Shown piece by piece: positions 34,823 to 46,194 of a stretch of 64,000 bases of DNA. This DNA is from Chionoecetes opilio (Eukaryota; Arthropoda; Malacostraca; Decapoda; Majidae). The notes below the pieces were generated by a model. The model was given only the letters and a program-made list of their open reading frames with translations. It had not been told where the DNA came from and searched no databases. The stretch lies in assembly GCA_016584305.1 (NCBI GenBank), contig JACEEZ010021769.1, positions 62,001 to 126,000 of the forward strand, read 5' to 3'. Position numbers and translations under genes: made by a program. Every line of letters starts with the position of its first letter. Position 1 is the stretch's first letter.

Positions 34823-36464
34823 ATCAATCAATCATTGGGGGCATACGCCGGGGGGTGCGTCGCCTCGCCCACCCTACAACGCCACTCCCGGGGGTCACCA
34901 CGCGAGTCCCCATGTAGGCTCCTTTCCAATGCCAAGCAGCTCTCGACAAGTAACATCAACTTGCCCCAGCCACTAGCCTTGTGGGCGCCCCCTTGGCCTC
35001 CTCCACGCCGGATTGTCTCTTACAGATACAACCCGATGGGAAGGATCGGTTTCAGGGTAGCGTGCCACATGCCCATATAGCCGAAGTTGGCGCTGACGGA
35101 CTATGCATGTAATAGGCCTCGATTCAGTCTCACGGTGCAATCACTGATTTGACATGTAATCATCCGAGTGATACCCCATGATTCTGCGAAAACACTTATT
35201 ACCAATGGCATCAATTCGTCTCTTCAAGTCGCTATTTAGTGTCCATGTCTCACAACCATAGAGTAGGACAGGGATAACAAGCGACTTGAAGATCCGGATC
35301 TTTGTCCTCCTGCACAGGTACCGACAACGCAAAATACTCCTGCTAAGCGAGTCCATAACACCATGGGCTATGTCAATCCGCCGTAAGACTTCTTGACGTG
35401 ACCCGCCGTCATTATGGACTGCGCTACCAAGGTATGTAAAACTTTCCAAGATCTCAATGTCCTCGCCGCACACATGAACAGACTGTACTGTTTCATCTAG
35501 TAAGCCTCCAAACACCTGGACCTTGGTCTTAAGCCAGGAGACCTCAAGTCCCAAAGGCGATGCCTCCTCAAACAGCGCCTCGAGAGCCATCACTAGGACC
35601 TCCAGCGACTCAGCAAAGATTAATGCATCATCGGCAAAAACAAGATCAGTGATTTTGGTGTTGCCGAGGGATGCTACACAATCACTTTGATCTACAACTT
35701 TGCCCAATACCAAGTCCATACAAGTGTTGAAGTGATGGGACAAGGTACCCTTGTCTCACTCCTGTAATAACAGGAAAGAAGCTGGATACACCCCTCCCAC
35801 ACTTCACAGCACTCTCTTTCCCAGAGTACAGACCAGTCATCAAACCAATAGTCCTTGCAGGAATCCCGCGAAGTCGCAGAAGATCCCAGAGCGACTCACG
35901 ATGCACTGAGTCAAACGCCTTCTTGAGATCAACATAGGCTGCAAGCATCCCCCGTCAAAACTCACGTCGGCGTTCTACCAGGCCATGAAGCTCTAGGATA
36001 CGATCCGTTGTTGACTTACTAGGCGTGAACCCAGACTGCTGAGGTCTCTGATGCTTCAGCAGATGACTGATAACATCCGTGTCAGCAATAGATGGGCAAG
36101 CACCTTGCCTGGCACGCTGAGCAGCGTAATACCGCGGTAATTGTTGCAGTCCTGACGGTCCCTTTTCCCTTTCCAGATAGGGGCAACCAGCCCCCTTTTC
36201 CAGTCAGGAGGAGTGGTACCTGGTTGCCACACGGCAGTCAGGACAGTATACAACCCGCGGATCATGCATGGCCTCACCCCCAGCTTTGAGGAGCTCCCTC
36301 CGCACTGATATTACAAACACCAGCTGCCTTTCCACCCCTCAACTTTGATACAGCCTCTGTAACTTCATCAAGAGAGGGTGCAGTTTCGTCAATGGGAGGA
36401 TCAGCATCCACTGCCTGTAACCCAGTGGTGTGAAGCTGCTCAATTGGAGGGTCCACCGTGAACA
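34823..36464 (-). pseudogene. RTE-type LINE copy 2 (5' truncated)
   Basis: It matches copy 1 from the (TGATT)n tail through the reverse transcriptase. Frames: 35743-35141 (VFADDALIFAES, VLLYGCETWTLNSD), 35948-35682 (AYVDLKKAFDSVHR) and 36277-36056 (NYRGITLLSVPGKV). Short indels near 35140, 35745 and 36070 break it. Its TTG codon shows that the TAG in copy 1 is a point change. At 36464 it fuses to a CR1-like C-terminus in frame. Confidence 0.87.
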
Positions 36465-36760
36465 ACGTGAATTTATTCAGCCTCCTTTTAAAGCTCCCTA
36501 TTGACTTGGCACTGACCACCTGACGACTGAGTCCATTCCAATCATTTACCACCCTATTTGTGAACCCGTTTTTCCGTATTTCCTTTTTAAATCTACGCTT
36601 TTCCAGTTTGAATCCGATACTTCTTGTTCTAAACTGATTACTAGCCGTAAGAACTTTTTCTACATCTCTTTTATTGTATACCTTTAACCACTTCAAAAAA
36701 CTTATATCAGATCGCCACTTAAGCCCCGTTCTCACATTGCCGACTTTCAAAGGAGACACC
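36465..36760 (-). pseudogene. CR1-like ORF2 C-terminus fused to RTE
   Basis: The minus strand reads LKWRSDISFLKWLKVYNKRD, NQFRTRSIGFKL, NGFTNRVVNDWNGLSRQVVS and SIGSFKRRLNKF, the typical C-terminus of CR1-like ORF2. It continues without a stop into RTE sequence LFTVDPPIEQL. The same joint occurs at 58292, so the chimera was copied as a unit. Confidence 0.82.
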
Positions 36761-36764
36761 GCTG

Positions 36765-37070
36765 ATACACGTCCAAAGTGGTGTTTCAGCGGTGTCTCAA
36801 CGATATCTCAGTGGTGTCTCAGCGGTATCGCCGCAGTTTACCTTGAGTCTCAGCGGTGTCTCCACGGGACGGCGAATTTTTGTACTGTTAAAACAATTAT
36901 CAGCGGTGTCGCCGTGGCTGTAAGTCTCAGTGGTGTCTCAGTGGTGTCGCCGCGTTGCCAACGGAGTCTCAACGGTGTGGTGGCGACGTTGCCGTTGTCT
37001 CAACGCTGTGGCAACGGTGTCGCCATGGTGGCAGCCTCTACTACATGCCCTTCACACCTTTTGCTCGGGC
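36765..37070. repeat. GGTGTCTC-type degenerate minisatellite, copy 1
   Basis: Words such as CAGCGGTGTCTC, CAGTGGTGTCTC and CAACGGTGTCGCC recur every 12-20 bp. The block is repeated at 58618-58945. Confidence 0.8.
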
Positions 37071-37137
37071 CAGGTGACGGTGGATTGGCACATCTCTGTG
37101 CCTGCCCCAGGCGGTTCAGCTGTCACCAACGTTCCAT

Positions 37138-37337
<200 letters not shown>

Positions 37338-37521
37338 CATTATTTGTTATTTGAATATAATTTTTATGTATATAATTGTCTATAACAAATAATGTAAATT
37401 TTCCACAAGAAAAGGTCCCCAAGAAAGGACATATGTAGTTCATATATTATAAAAAAGGCCAAAAGTTAAACAAATAATGCAAATCTTTTAATGAATAAAA
37501 AAATTGTGTAGCCTACTTTTG

Positions 37522-37689
<168 letters not shown>

Positions 37690-37740
37690 AGGTTGTCATA
37701 ATGGCCAAACTCTCGTCGCATGAGAAGCCATGATCTAGTC

Positions 37741-38049
37741 CAGTGGTTCCCAACCTTTTTTCTGTTGTTTCCCCCTTCAACCAGTTCAACCATCCGGATT
37801 TCCCCGTCCATGTGGACAAGGAAAAAAGTGCCCAAAACACAACATTTACTTGCTTAAGTAAATAACAAGTATATAACCACTATCCTCTGTATCTATATAT
37901 ACTTGAAGAAAAGACAATAGCCGCATCTTAAGACTTTTTTTCCTGTCGACTAAATGCTAGTGATTCAGATGTCCCTCAGGATAAATTTCCCCCTTAGAAT
38001 CCTGAAATTTCCCCCCAGGGGGAAATTTCCCCCAGGTTGGGAAATGCTG
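37741..38049. mobile_element. hAT-type miniature element
   Basis: The ends are CAGTGGTTCCCAACC and GGTTGGGAAATGCTG, the classic hAT terminal pattern. ATCTAGTC is duplicated at 37733-37740 and 38050-38057 (8 bp, perfect). Length 309 bp, non-coding. Confidence 0.93.
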
Positions 38050-38434
38050 ATCTAGTCCAACATGACCTCTTCTTTTGCTTCTCCTTTCTTGCCTATTCTC
38101 TTCTAACCAAAGCCAGTCAGATCTCAATCTCCTCCACCTCTAGGTCTAACTAAAGTTGTAACAACGTATTTTCAGCGTGCCGTGGTAGCATTCTGATGAC
38201 GAAAACACAAGGAGGAAATCACACAGTTGTAGCGCAGAACTTCCTATGTGGTAGAAAAGCGTCGTGAGGCTCCTATACAGGGTGTAACACGAGTTTCTGC
38301 AAATATTGATACAGGGGAAAGAACATTTTATTCTAAGCAGAAAATATTCTATACACATAGGCTTCTTGAAGATGCCTTTAGACGTGAGGTGAAGTGAGAA
38401 AAATTGCCGCGGCAAGTAATTTCACAATGCAGGC

Positions 38435-39243
38435 CACGTATGGATGTATGCAGTGTGTACTCGCGGTTGCCATTCGGTGAAATTTTGAATGATTTAAATA
38501 TTATGTTTACTAGTAATGGAACATTATATTATCTTACAACAACACAAATGGTATTAAATGGACATGTAATTTACCAAATAAACAGCACATGAAAACAGCA
38601 GGGCTGTAATAAACAATACTGTAAAACGCTAAGTGGCATTGTGCTGAAGCGGGGTAGGATGTAACACGTGACTCAGGTGACCGGCAGCCTCGCAGCCTAG
38701 TTTTCACCTCCTAGCCCGCTCCGACACGATGCCACTAGGGCGGGGTTCACACTACACGTTTTTGCTGTGCGTGTCTGCGTGGGCGTGGCGACCAGTGACG
38801 TCACAGTGACGTCGCCCCGCCACTCCCGCAGCTACGTAGAAAGAATTGGGAGCTCCGAATAATGTGAGCTAGGACGTGCGTCTCAGGGTCAGTGACGTCA
38901 TCACTGCTCCAGCAATGTGGTGGTCGCGGGTAGCCTGTGTTCACACTACACAGGCAGGAAGTGACGTCACTGTGACGTACTGTGAGTCACTGATGACAAG
39001 ATGCACGTAGACTACGTCCAGCAAAAACGTGAAGTGTGAACCGGGCCTTAGCCTTTTACAGTATTGTTTATTACAGCCCTGCTGTTTTCAGGTAATGCTT
39101 ATTTGGTAAATTACATGTCCATTAATACCATTTGTGTTGCTATAAGATAATGTAATGTTCCATTACTAGTAAACATATCATTTAAATCATTCAAAATTTC
39201 ACCGAGTGGCAACCGCGAGTACACACTGCATACATCCATACGG
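38435..39243. repeat. Inverted repeat enclosing a miniature element
   Basis: The arms 38435-38632 and about 39052-39243 are inverted copies with few mismatches (shared words CGCGGTTGCC, ATTACATGTCCATT, CAGCAGGGCTG in one orientation). The spacer contains the 38738-39047 element. Non-coding. Confidence 0.85.
38738..39047. mobile_element. GGTTCACAC-ended miniature element (Harbinger-like)
   Basis: The ends are GGGCGGGGTTCACACT and AGTGTGAACCGGGCC, followed inside by several GTGACGTCAC words. The flanks are CTA and TTA, near a TWA 3-bp site as in PIF/Harbinger. The same ends and GTGACGTCAC words occur at 40947-41023 and 52780-52845. Confidence 0.7.
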
Positions 39244-39529
39244 CGCCTGGGCAGACATTCAGAAAGAGTTAAAGGGCGCGGTGTTTAGCTTAACTAACTT
39301 CCTCTATTTGTACAACCCGGAAGTCGCGGGGATTCTGGTACGAGATATGGGAGTGGCGCTACGGTGTCACTATGGGCTTCGATAGCTGATTGGCTGAGCG
39401 AGTACAATTACATCACAGCCTCGCCAGCGAATCACGTAGTATTTCTCAAAAAGTTTTCAGCCATCACAAGGCTTCCACGCTCTCAGCTGTGTTTATAAAC
39501 AAATTCATCATCCACACCAAAATGCTCCA

Positions 39530-39925
39530 CCCTTCTCCCTCCTCCTCCACCTCCTAGCTTCTCCTCCTCCTCTTCCTCCTCCTAACCTTTTCTTATAGCA
39601 GCCGGCAGCAGTTGTAGCAATAGCAGCAGCAATAAAATATAAGCGGTGTTTTGTCTCCAAGCATCGTCTTATATAGTACGAAGACCACTCCAATAACACT
39701 TGCTGAAATGTTTGTTACACGGCTTATATTTTATTACTGCTGCCACCACCACTACCATCACCACTGCCACCACTCCAACCACCACCAACTGCTATAAGAA
39801 AAGGTACTTCTTCCTCCTCCTCCTCCTCATCCACCTCCTAGCTTCTCCCTCTCCTTCTCCTCCCCCTCTTCCTCCTCCCAACCCCTTCCCACAGCAGCCG
39901 GCAGCAGTTGCAGTAGCAACCATTC
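39530..39925. repeat. Duplicated CTC-rich / GCCGGCAGCAG blocks
   Basis: A CTCCTCCACCTCCTAGCTTC...GCAGCCGGCAGCAGTTG block at 39530-39625 is repeated at 39825-39915. Between them GCAATAAAATATAAGC and its inverse form a hairpin. No gene is called. Confidence 0.65.
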
Positions 39926-40442
39926 ACTCACTGACTGGGCGATAGTAAACTATCGCTATTATGCTGAATTCGGTACCGTAACAAGTAATTTCTGCCAAAG
40001 ATGCCAGCAGTGGATGTTGCTGGTACATAATATATTTCTGTTTATCATCAGAATCCTCGTATAATGCGAGCACAGCCCTACACAAGATAGGAGAAAACTC
40101 TCCTTCCTCTTGCCTCGCCAGCTTGGTTTGTTTGTAAAAAAAAAATCGGGGTTTTTGCGTTCCATTTGTGACACGCGAACCCAGAACCAAGAACTGAACC
40201 CAACCCTGAACTGAAAGAACTGGTTCCTTGAACTCGTGCACAAATGGAAGAAGCCTCTTGTATATACGGCTTTGATTTTTACGTCTGTATGACAATAAAA
40301 CTCGACCAAATGTTAGGCAACTTAAAATTGTCAAAACACTGCCTTTATTGCGTTTCCCTATTTTTACTATGAAACTATTGACCCTAGACCAAAAATGGCA
40401 TAAATACTCTTTGTTAAGCTCAACGAGATCTACCCTAAGCAT
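39924..40442 (-). CDS. Unrecognised 172-codon open frame
   Basis: The frame begins with a true ATG at 40442 and runs 172 codons to 39924. I do not recognise the product. The N-terminal 90 residues are basic (KIGKRNKGS, SYRRKNQSRIYKRL). It has no clear signal peptide, membrane span or motif. It overlaps the CTC-rich repeat margin. The lack of any family resemblance, in a window where every other long frame is repeat-derived, makes chance quite possible. Confidence 0.15.
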   Translation of the reverse strand: MLRVDLVELNKEYLCHFWSRVNSFIVKIGKRNKGSVLTILSCLTFGRVLLSYRRKNQSRIYKRLLPFVHEFKEPVLSVQGWVQFLVLGSRVTNGTQKPRFFFYKQTKLARQEEGEFSPILCRAVLALYEDSDDKQKYIMYQQHPLLASLAEITCYGTEFSIIAIVYYRPVSE

Positions 40443-41115
40443 CTATTCGTTTCTTGTTTGCTTATACAGATTTTGAGATATAAGTTTTTATATTTTGCGC
40501 AGCTTTGTGCCGTTCAATTACCAGCAGCTTATTGAAGCACCATACATCTATCTTTTATCCGTCTAACATTTTTTTTATGTCTTGATGGAGAGCATGTATG
40601 TAGGAATCGTATTCCACTTTAAAAATTGTGCATTTCTTATTCGCAAGAGTTTTACGCATGTATGAAATATTTCCCTCGATTTCTGATTTTTTTTTCTTCG
40701 GGTAATCCCTATAACAAACTTTATTCGGTCATTTATCAATGGAATTTAAATCTGCTTATACCATAGGGAAGCCTGTTGTAATCTGGATTTTTTTTTCCCT
40801 CTGTAACGTTTTCTAGAAAAAAATCTGGTTCTTTAGATATTATGGAAACATTGCTTCCTCCCATTTTCCGCAGCCTCGTAATGATACATTCCACGGCTAA
40901 TGGGTTTTTTCCGGACAAAGGCGCTTGTCTCTCAGTTTCCGTGTAAAGCCTGGTTCACACTTCACGTATTTGCTACGTCCGTCTTGTTATCGTGACGTCA
41001 CCGTGACGTCACGATGACGTTACCTCGGCTGCGTTCACTAAGGAATTCTGTACGATTCTGTTTGCTCACTCCCCTAGTGAACGACGAGTCTACGAAAAAT
41101 TGTATACCTGCCAAA

Positions 41116-43026
41116 ATGGCGGGTCCCCATGGTATCGCCCAGGCTGCTCTCATCTTGGCAGAACATCTAGCTGATGACCCTGTATTTGCTGCAGGAGAAA
41201 TTATAGCAGCAAGATACGAACAGGAGAGGAGGCAGGAAGAGGAGAGAGAAGAAGAGAGGCCGCCAAATCCAGTGAGAGTTCGGGAATATGTGGAGACGAT
41301 AGTGCCCCTGTACTCCCAAGAAGATTTCAAAAAGCACTTTCGTATGCAGAGGGAAACTGTTGAAGTAAGTAAAGCAAAACATAGCATTATGTGACCTTTT
41401 ATTTATATGAATGAAGCTGCAAAGTATAACTAGCGAGGTGCAGTCCGCCTGCAATTGAACTTTTTTTCTTGAATATGTGGGTAAAACTGCACTTTAGTGC
41501 AATACTCCCTATTGACCAATAGTTTTCTGCCATAACATGGGGGGGCTGCGCTCCTAGGTCTGAGGTTACGTATAGGTCTGATAGGTTACGTAACCTTACG
41601 TTACGTAACCTATCCTCGATGGGGGTGGGGGAAGGTCGGAGTTATAATGGACGAGAACTGCGCGGTCACTACCGCCGTTACCACTTGCATTTTCCATATT
41701 ATTTTTTGCTTGCTCAGTATACTGTACATTATTAATCCATTTCGGCATAACCTTCAAAACTTATATACATATTAAAGAAAGGACATAGTTGTCTAATACA
41801 GACACACACTCCCAGTCCGAAGGCCCCCCACCCTTTAGGAGGTTAGATTAAGGTTCGGTCAGGTTCATAATATCTTTTTATTGGGTTTCCGGAAAATAAA
41901 AAAAAAACCCATCTGCTGGAAAAACACTAATTTTGGGCAAGGAAAAACTAATCAGTGTCTCAGAAAAAGACCCGCAGTCCTCGTCCATTTTTACAGGATT
42001 CGCCCACCTCCAGACCCCCTTGTGTTATGTTACATTTCCGACGGGTGATGTATGGATTAGAAATGCCCCTAATGGTCAGCTCTACAAGTTGAGGATGGTT
42101 ATAATAACGTGCCTTGTAATGCTTGAAACTGCAGTAAAACCAATTTGTGTATGAAAATAAGGTTAATTTTGGTTATTGGGTGTCCCTGATGTCGAGGACG
42201 AAACATAGTTTTCCAGCAGGTTTTGACATGTTGAAAATTAATCTGGCACTCGTTTTTGGCGGAAATCTATGTTTGTTCGGGCTGCCCGACCCGCTCCTCC
42301 TGGACCGTTCGTTCCGTAAATATCCCGCTACGCCACTGTCGTAGCAATGATAAAAAAAAAAAAAAAAAAAATTGTAATCTGTTACTAAATCAAACTCCAC
42401 GTTTAACCTAACTTGATTTGGTATTTTGGTACTTTCAACCAGTAATTGAGTAAGAGGTTAAAAGTACTCTTTCCTATGCATTTTGATGTGTTAAGAATGA
42501 TGTTCACATTCAAAATTGTTGGAAATGCTTACATTTCCAGTTATTCATCCTTTATCCCCGCTTTAGGTTAGGCTACTCAAGCAACGTCCAGGTCAGGTTA
42601 GCGAACTAGCGGGGTCTATTGTATTTACTTGTAGTTTTACCGTTGTAGTACAAGATTTTTCCAGGAATAATTCCCATTGACTTTATCAGTAATATATTTA
42701 TGTATTTTGGCCTTATGTTATCCCATAGTGTTTTTAGGAAATATTTTCAGTCATCCACTTAATATACTATCGGCAAAAAATTTATTTCCACTTTCCCTGC
42801 CCAAAAGCCCGCTCCCGACGGGTCCCCAGGTTTGTTATGCAGGGGGGGATAACTGCAAAATGAGTAATTTCTGACAATTACTAATGTGGCCATTCTTCTT
42901 AACAAATCAAAATACATGTGAAAATTATTTATGACCTCTTACCCAATTACTGGTTGCAAGTACCAATTTACCCCTGATTTAACCTAACTGTTTCTGGGTT
43001 AAATAAGTAGATTTTGAAACAGGAGG

Positions 43027-43122
<96 letters not shown>

Positions 43123-44098
43123 TAGAAAAAATACGATAATTTCATTATTGCCCTTTTTAGTAGTGTAGTTCTATCATTAATATAATTCAACTCAACAGGA
43201 GCTGTGCCGTCTTCTTGCCCCACACCTGACCACCAGGATCCTGCCAGTTCACAAGAAAGTGTTAGCTACACTGTGGTTGCTGGGAAATCAAGAATCGTTC
43301 CGTGGTGTTGGTGATCGGTTTGACCTCAGTAAATCATCACTTCATAAAGTTTTACTGGAAGTATGTGGTGCATTGAAGATCATAAGGAACGCAGTCATTG
43401 TATGGCCAAGCGAAGATCAGTTCCCACAACTAGCTGCTGAGTTCCGTAGGAGAACAAATATGCCTGGTGTTATAGGAGCAGTTGATGGGACTCGTATACC
43501 TATTCCAGGCCCTTCAGACCACAGAGCTTCATACATAAGTAGGAAAGGTATCCCAAGTATTCAGCTACAAGCTGTCTGTGACGGCAACCTTAGATTTATG
43601 GATATTTGCACAGGTTGGCCTGGTTCTGTTCATGATGCCAGGGTGTTTAGGAATAGTCCACTACACACCTTAATGGAAAATGGTAATCTTCCTCATGAAT
43701 ATCACTTACTGGGGGATTCTGCTTATTCTCTAGATATGTACATGTTGGTTCCTTACACGGATAATGGACACTTGCTTCCTTGGCAGAGACATTTCAATTA
43801 TGTTCATTCTTCTTCAAGAGTGGCTATTGAGAGGGCATTTGGCCTTTTGAAGTGTAAATTCAGGCGCTTACATAAATTAGACATGCATAAATTAGAAATG
43901 ATTCCCTTAGTTATCTCTGGTGCTTGTGTACTACATAATGTAATTCTCATGAAAGAAAACCTGAACCTAGATATAGAGCTACACGACCTTATCATAGAGC
44001 CGCAAGATGAAGTCGAGAACATTGAGGCACGACCGCCTCGTCGTGCAGCAGTTGAAAAAAGGGATGTAATTGGTCATGACCTGGCTAGATTTATGTAA
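41116..44098 (+). CDS. PIF/Harbinger DDE transposase (two exons)
   Basis: It cuts and joins the transposon ends. Exon 1 is 41116-41364 (start ATGGCGGGTCC; donor GTAAGT at 41365) and exon 2 is 43199-44098 (acceptor CTCAACAG). The junction is in phase 0 and the joined protein is 382 residues, close to HARBI1-type length. The DDE_Tnp_4 catalytic residues fall at Asp179 (GAVDGTRI), Asp256 (LGDSAYSL) and Glu294 ([10 protein letters not shown]). A helix-turn-helix-like word [19 protein letters not shown] precedes them at about 116-134. Exon 1 is rich in Glu/Arg (about residues 35-55). No stop or frameshift is seen. The 1.8-kb intron contains a miniature element and a (TA)n tract. An in-frame upstream extension exists, but the ATG at 41116 gives the better family-like start. 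Confidence 0.9.
41648..41987. mobile_element. Miniature element in the transposase intron
   Basis: The ends are TGGACGAGAACTGCGCGGTC and the inverted GACCCGCAGTCCTCGTCCA. Related to the 50687-51087 element (shared GGTTTCCGGAAA and AGTGTCTCAGAAA words). Confidence 0.7.
43029..43115. repeat. (TA)n microsatellite in transposase intron
   Basis: An 87-bp pure TA run, 85 bp upstream of the intron acceptor. Confidence 0.97.
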
Positions 44099-44269
44099 AT
44101 ATTAAGATCAAATAGTCACAACTTTGCTTGTTTACAAGTTATCCCTTTCTGCTATTGAGTGGTCACTATTGTCATAGAAATGACAGACTTACATATTTTT
44201 TTTATTTGTCACATCATTATCTTTCTGTTTTAACGTCAGATTTTCCCTTAATGTTTTATAAGGTTAGAC

Positions 44270-44640
44270 GGTCGATGATACGCTTCCAACTATCCATTGC
44301 CTTAACCTCTTCAATGCCTAATGTTGCTTCCTCTTCACTGTCTCTATGTCTTCCTTGGCCTGTCCGGTGGACGGAGACCCGACACTTCTACTCCAACCAC
44401 CTTCACGTTCCAAAACCACCTCAATCTCCTTACTTTCAGCTCCTTTAATCCACATCTTGCCACTTCTTCACTGGACACCTTATCTCTCCATGTGACCCCA
44501 GCCATATACCTCAACATTATCGTATCACATCCTCCAATTTTTTTGTCAGAGCCATACAGCAATACTGATCTCAAACATGCTTCAAATACTCTTCCTCTTC
44601 ACTTCCCAAAGAAGAGCTTACCCTCCTGCATGATTAATGT
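44270..44640 (-). pseudogene. LINE reverse transcriptase C-terminal fragment
   Basis: The minus strand reads MRSVLLYGSDKK, DTIMLRYMAGVTWRDKVSSEE, CGLKEL and RRLRWFWNVK, the C-terminal pattern of RTE-like or related reverse transcriptases (YGSETW, ML.YM.GV, LRW.GHV). Frame intact for about 76 codons only. Confidence 0.7.
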
Positions 44641-44889
44641 AATTATCTACTACGTCTCCTCCTCCAGAGGAGGCGCTATTGTCCTGGGAGGATGTGGGAT
44701 CATTCTTTTACTGAGCAGTGGAAGTTTTTTTTTCTACTTTCCATTATTATTTGAAGTTTTGTTCTAAAGTCCCGGATGATAAATCAATACCACAAGTTCC
44801 TTAAACCTTCCAAAGATAGTGTATAGTGTGTATTTTTCAGGGTATTAAAATATTTTTATTATAATAAATATCCTCTTTATTTTCCTTAT

Positions 44890-45060
44890 TCCTATGAAAG
44901 ACCATGTCTATTGCCCACCCTACGACGCCACTCACGGGGGTCACCACGTGCGAGTCCCCATGCAGGCTCCTTTCCCATACCAAGCAACTCTCGACAGGAA
45001 GCATCAACTTGCCCCAGCCACGAGCCTTGTGGGTGCCCCCTTGGCCTCCTCCACGCCGCT
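44890..45060 (-). pseudogene. RTE 3' fragment
   Basis: Matches 2226-2375 of RTE copy 1, encoding AWRRPRGHPQGSWLGQVDASC. It lacks the tail. Confidence 0.85.
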
Positions 45061-45074
45061 GTTGTCCAAAATGT

Positions 45075-45310
45075 TGTCAACACAAAAACATAACAAAATA
45101 AGGAAGTTACAAGAGTTCGCGAGACCTACACGTGGTAGTTCCTGTTACTGAACACTACCTATATCCACCTTTCATCCCCATCCCTGAAATTATCCACCTT
45201 TCATCCCCATCCCTGAAATTATCCAGCCTCCTTTTAAAGCTCCCTAATGACTCCACTAACTACCTGTTTACTGAGTCCATTCCAATGATTTACAACCCTA
45301 TTTGTGATAT
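45075..45310 (-). mobile_element. CR1-like LINE 3' end
   Basis: The minus strand gives the CR1-like C-terminus (Phe-Lys-Arg-Arg region near 45230) and tail words ACCACGTGTAGG and CTTCCTTATTTTGTTATG. A 31-bp unit (ATCCACCTTTCATCCCCATC...) is tandemly duplicated at 45163-45222. Confidence 0.75.
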
Positions 45311-45322
45311 AGCCATATAGCT

Positions 45323-45722
45323 TTTAAGTTGGCGCTGACGGACTATATGCAGGTAATAGGCCTCGATTCAGTTTCACGGTGTAATCTCTGATTTGGCACG
45401 TAATCATCCCAGTGATACCCCATGATTCTGCGAAGACACTTAGGCACGTACCGAGTCATGATGAAGGTTGAGCGTCGACCTTCGTCGACTGAGGAAGGGT
45501 ACCATAAAAGAAAAGTATTTCGTAACGAAGAGCAGCGACGAAGGTCACTGAAAAACATCTCTTTTATGGTACTCTTCCTCAGTCGACGAAGGTCGTCACT
45601 CAACCTTCATCATGACTCGATACGTGCCTAAGTGTCTTCGCAGAATCATGGGGTATCACTGGGATGATTACGTGCCAAATCAGAGATTACACCGTGAACT
45701 GAATCGAGGCCTATTACCTGCA
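45323..45722. repeat. Inverted pair of RTE fragments
   Basis: The left arm (45323-45515, minus RTE sequence GYHWDDYVPNQRLHRE) and right arm (45545-45722, + strand) mirror each other around about 45525. The inner 70 bp of each arm, with CCTTCGTCGACTGAGGAAG words, is not RTE sequence. Confidence 0.85.
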
Positions 45723-45762
45723 TATACTTCTTTTGTAAATGCTTATATAATTTACATCATCC

Positions 45763-46160
45763 TCACCATCATCATCAAATCATCACACCATCATACGATC
45801 ACATCATCATCATCACATCATCACACCATCATACGATCACATCATCATCATCACATCATCACACCATCATACGATCACATCATCATCATCACATCATCAC
45901 ACCATCATACGATCACATCATCATCATCACATCATCACACCATCATACGATCACATCATCATTATCACATCATCACACCATCATACGATCACATCATCAT
46001 CATCACATCATCACACCATCATACGATCACATCATCATCATCACATCATCACACCATCATACGATCACATCATCATTATCACATCATCACACCATCATAC
46101 GATCACATCACATCATCACACCATCATACGATCACATCATCATCATCAAATCATCATCAT
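45763..46160. repeat. 38-bp minisatellite
   Basis: About ten tandem units of 38 bp containing CATCATACGATCACATCATC, with little variation (one CATTATC variant, one short unit near 46110). A His/Ser/Thr-rich open frame through it is a by-product. Confidence 0.95.
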
Positions 46161-46194
46161 CATGATATCTCTCTCTCTCTCATCCGGACTTTTT

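Noticed and set aside
39924..40442. Host gene with 172 codons
   Set aside because: No family resemblance, no upstream signals seen, and overlap with repeat sequence. Listed only as a low-confidence frame.
40736..40918. 60-codon minus-strand frame starting MSGKNPLAVE
   Set aside because: Short, no recognisable partner exons or motifs; not supported as a gene.
41014..41115. In-frame upstream extension of the Harbinger transposase exon 1
   Set aside because: It begins outside the terminal inverted repeat, so it cannot belong to the element's own protein; the ATG at 41116 was chosen.
45763..46160. CRISPR-like array
   Set aside because: The 38-bp units are contiguous with no unique spacers, and the genome is eukaryotic.
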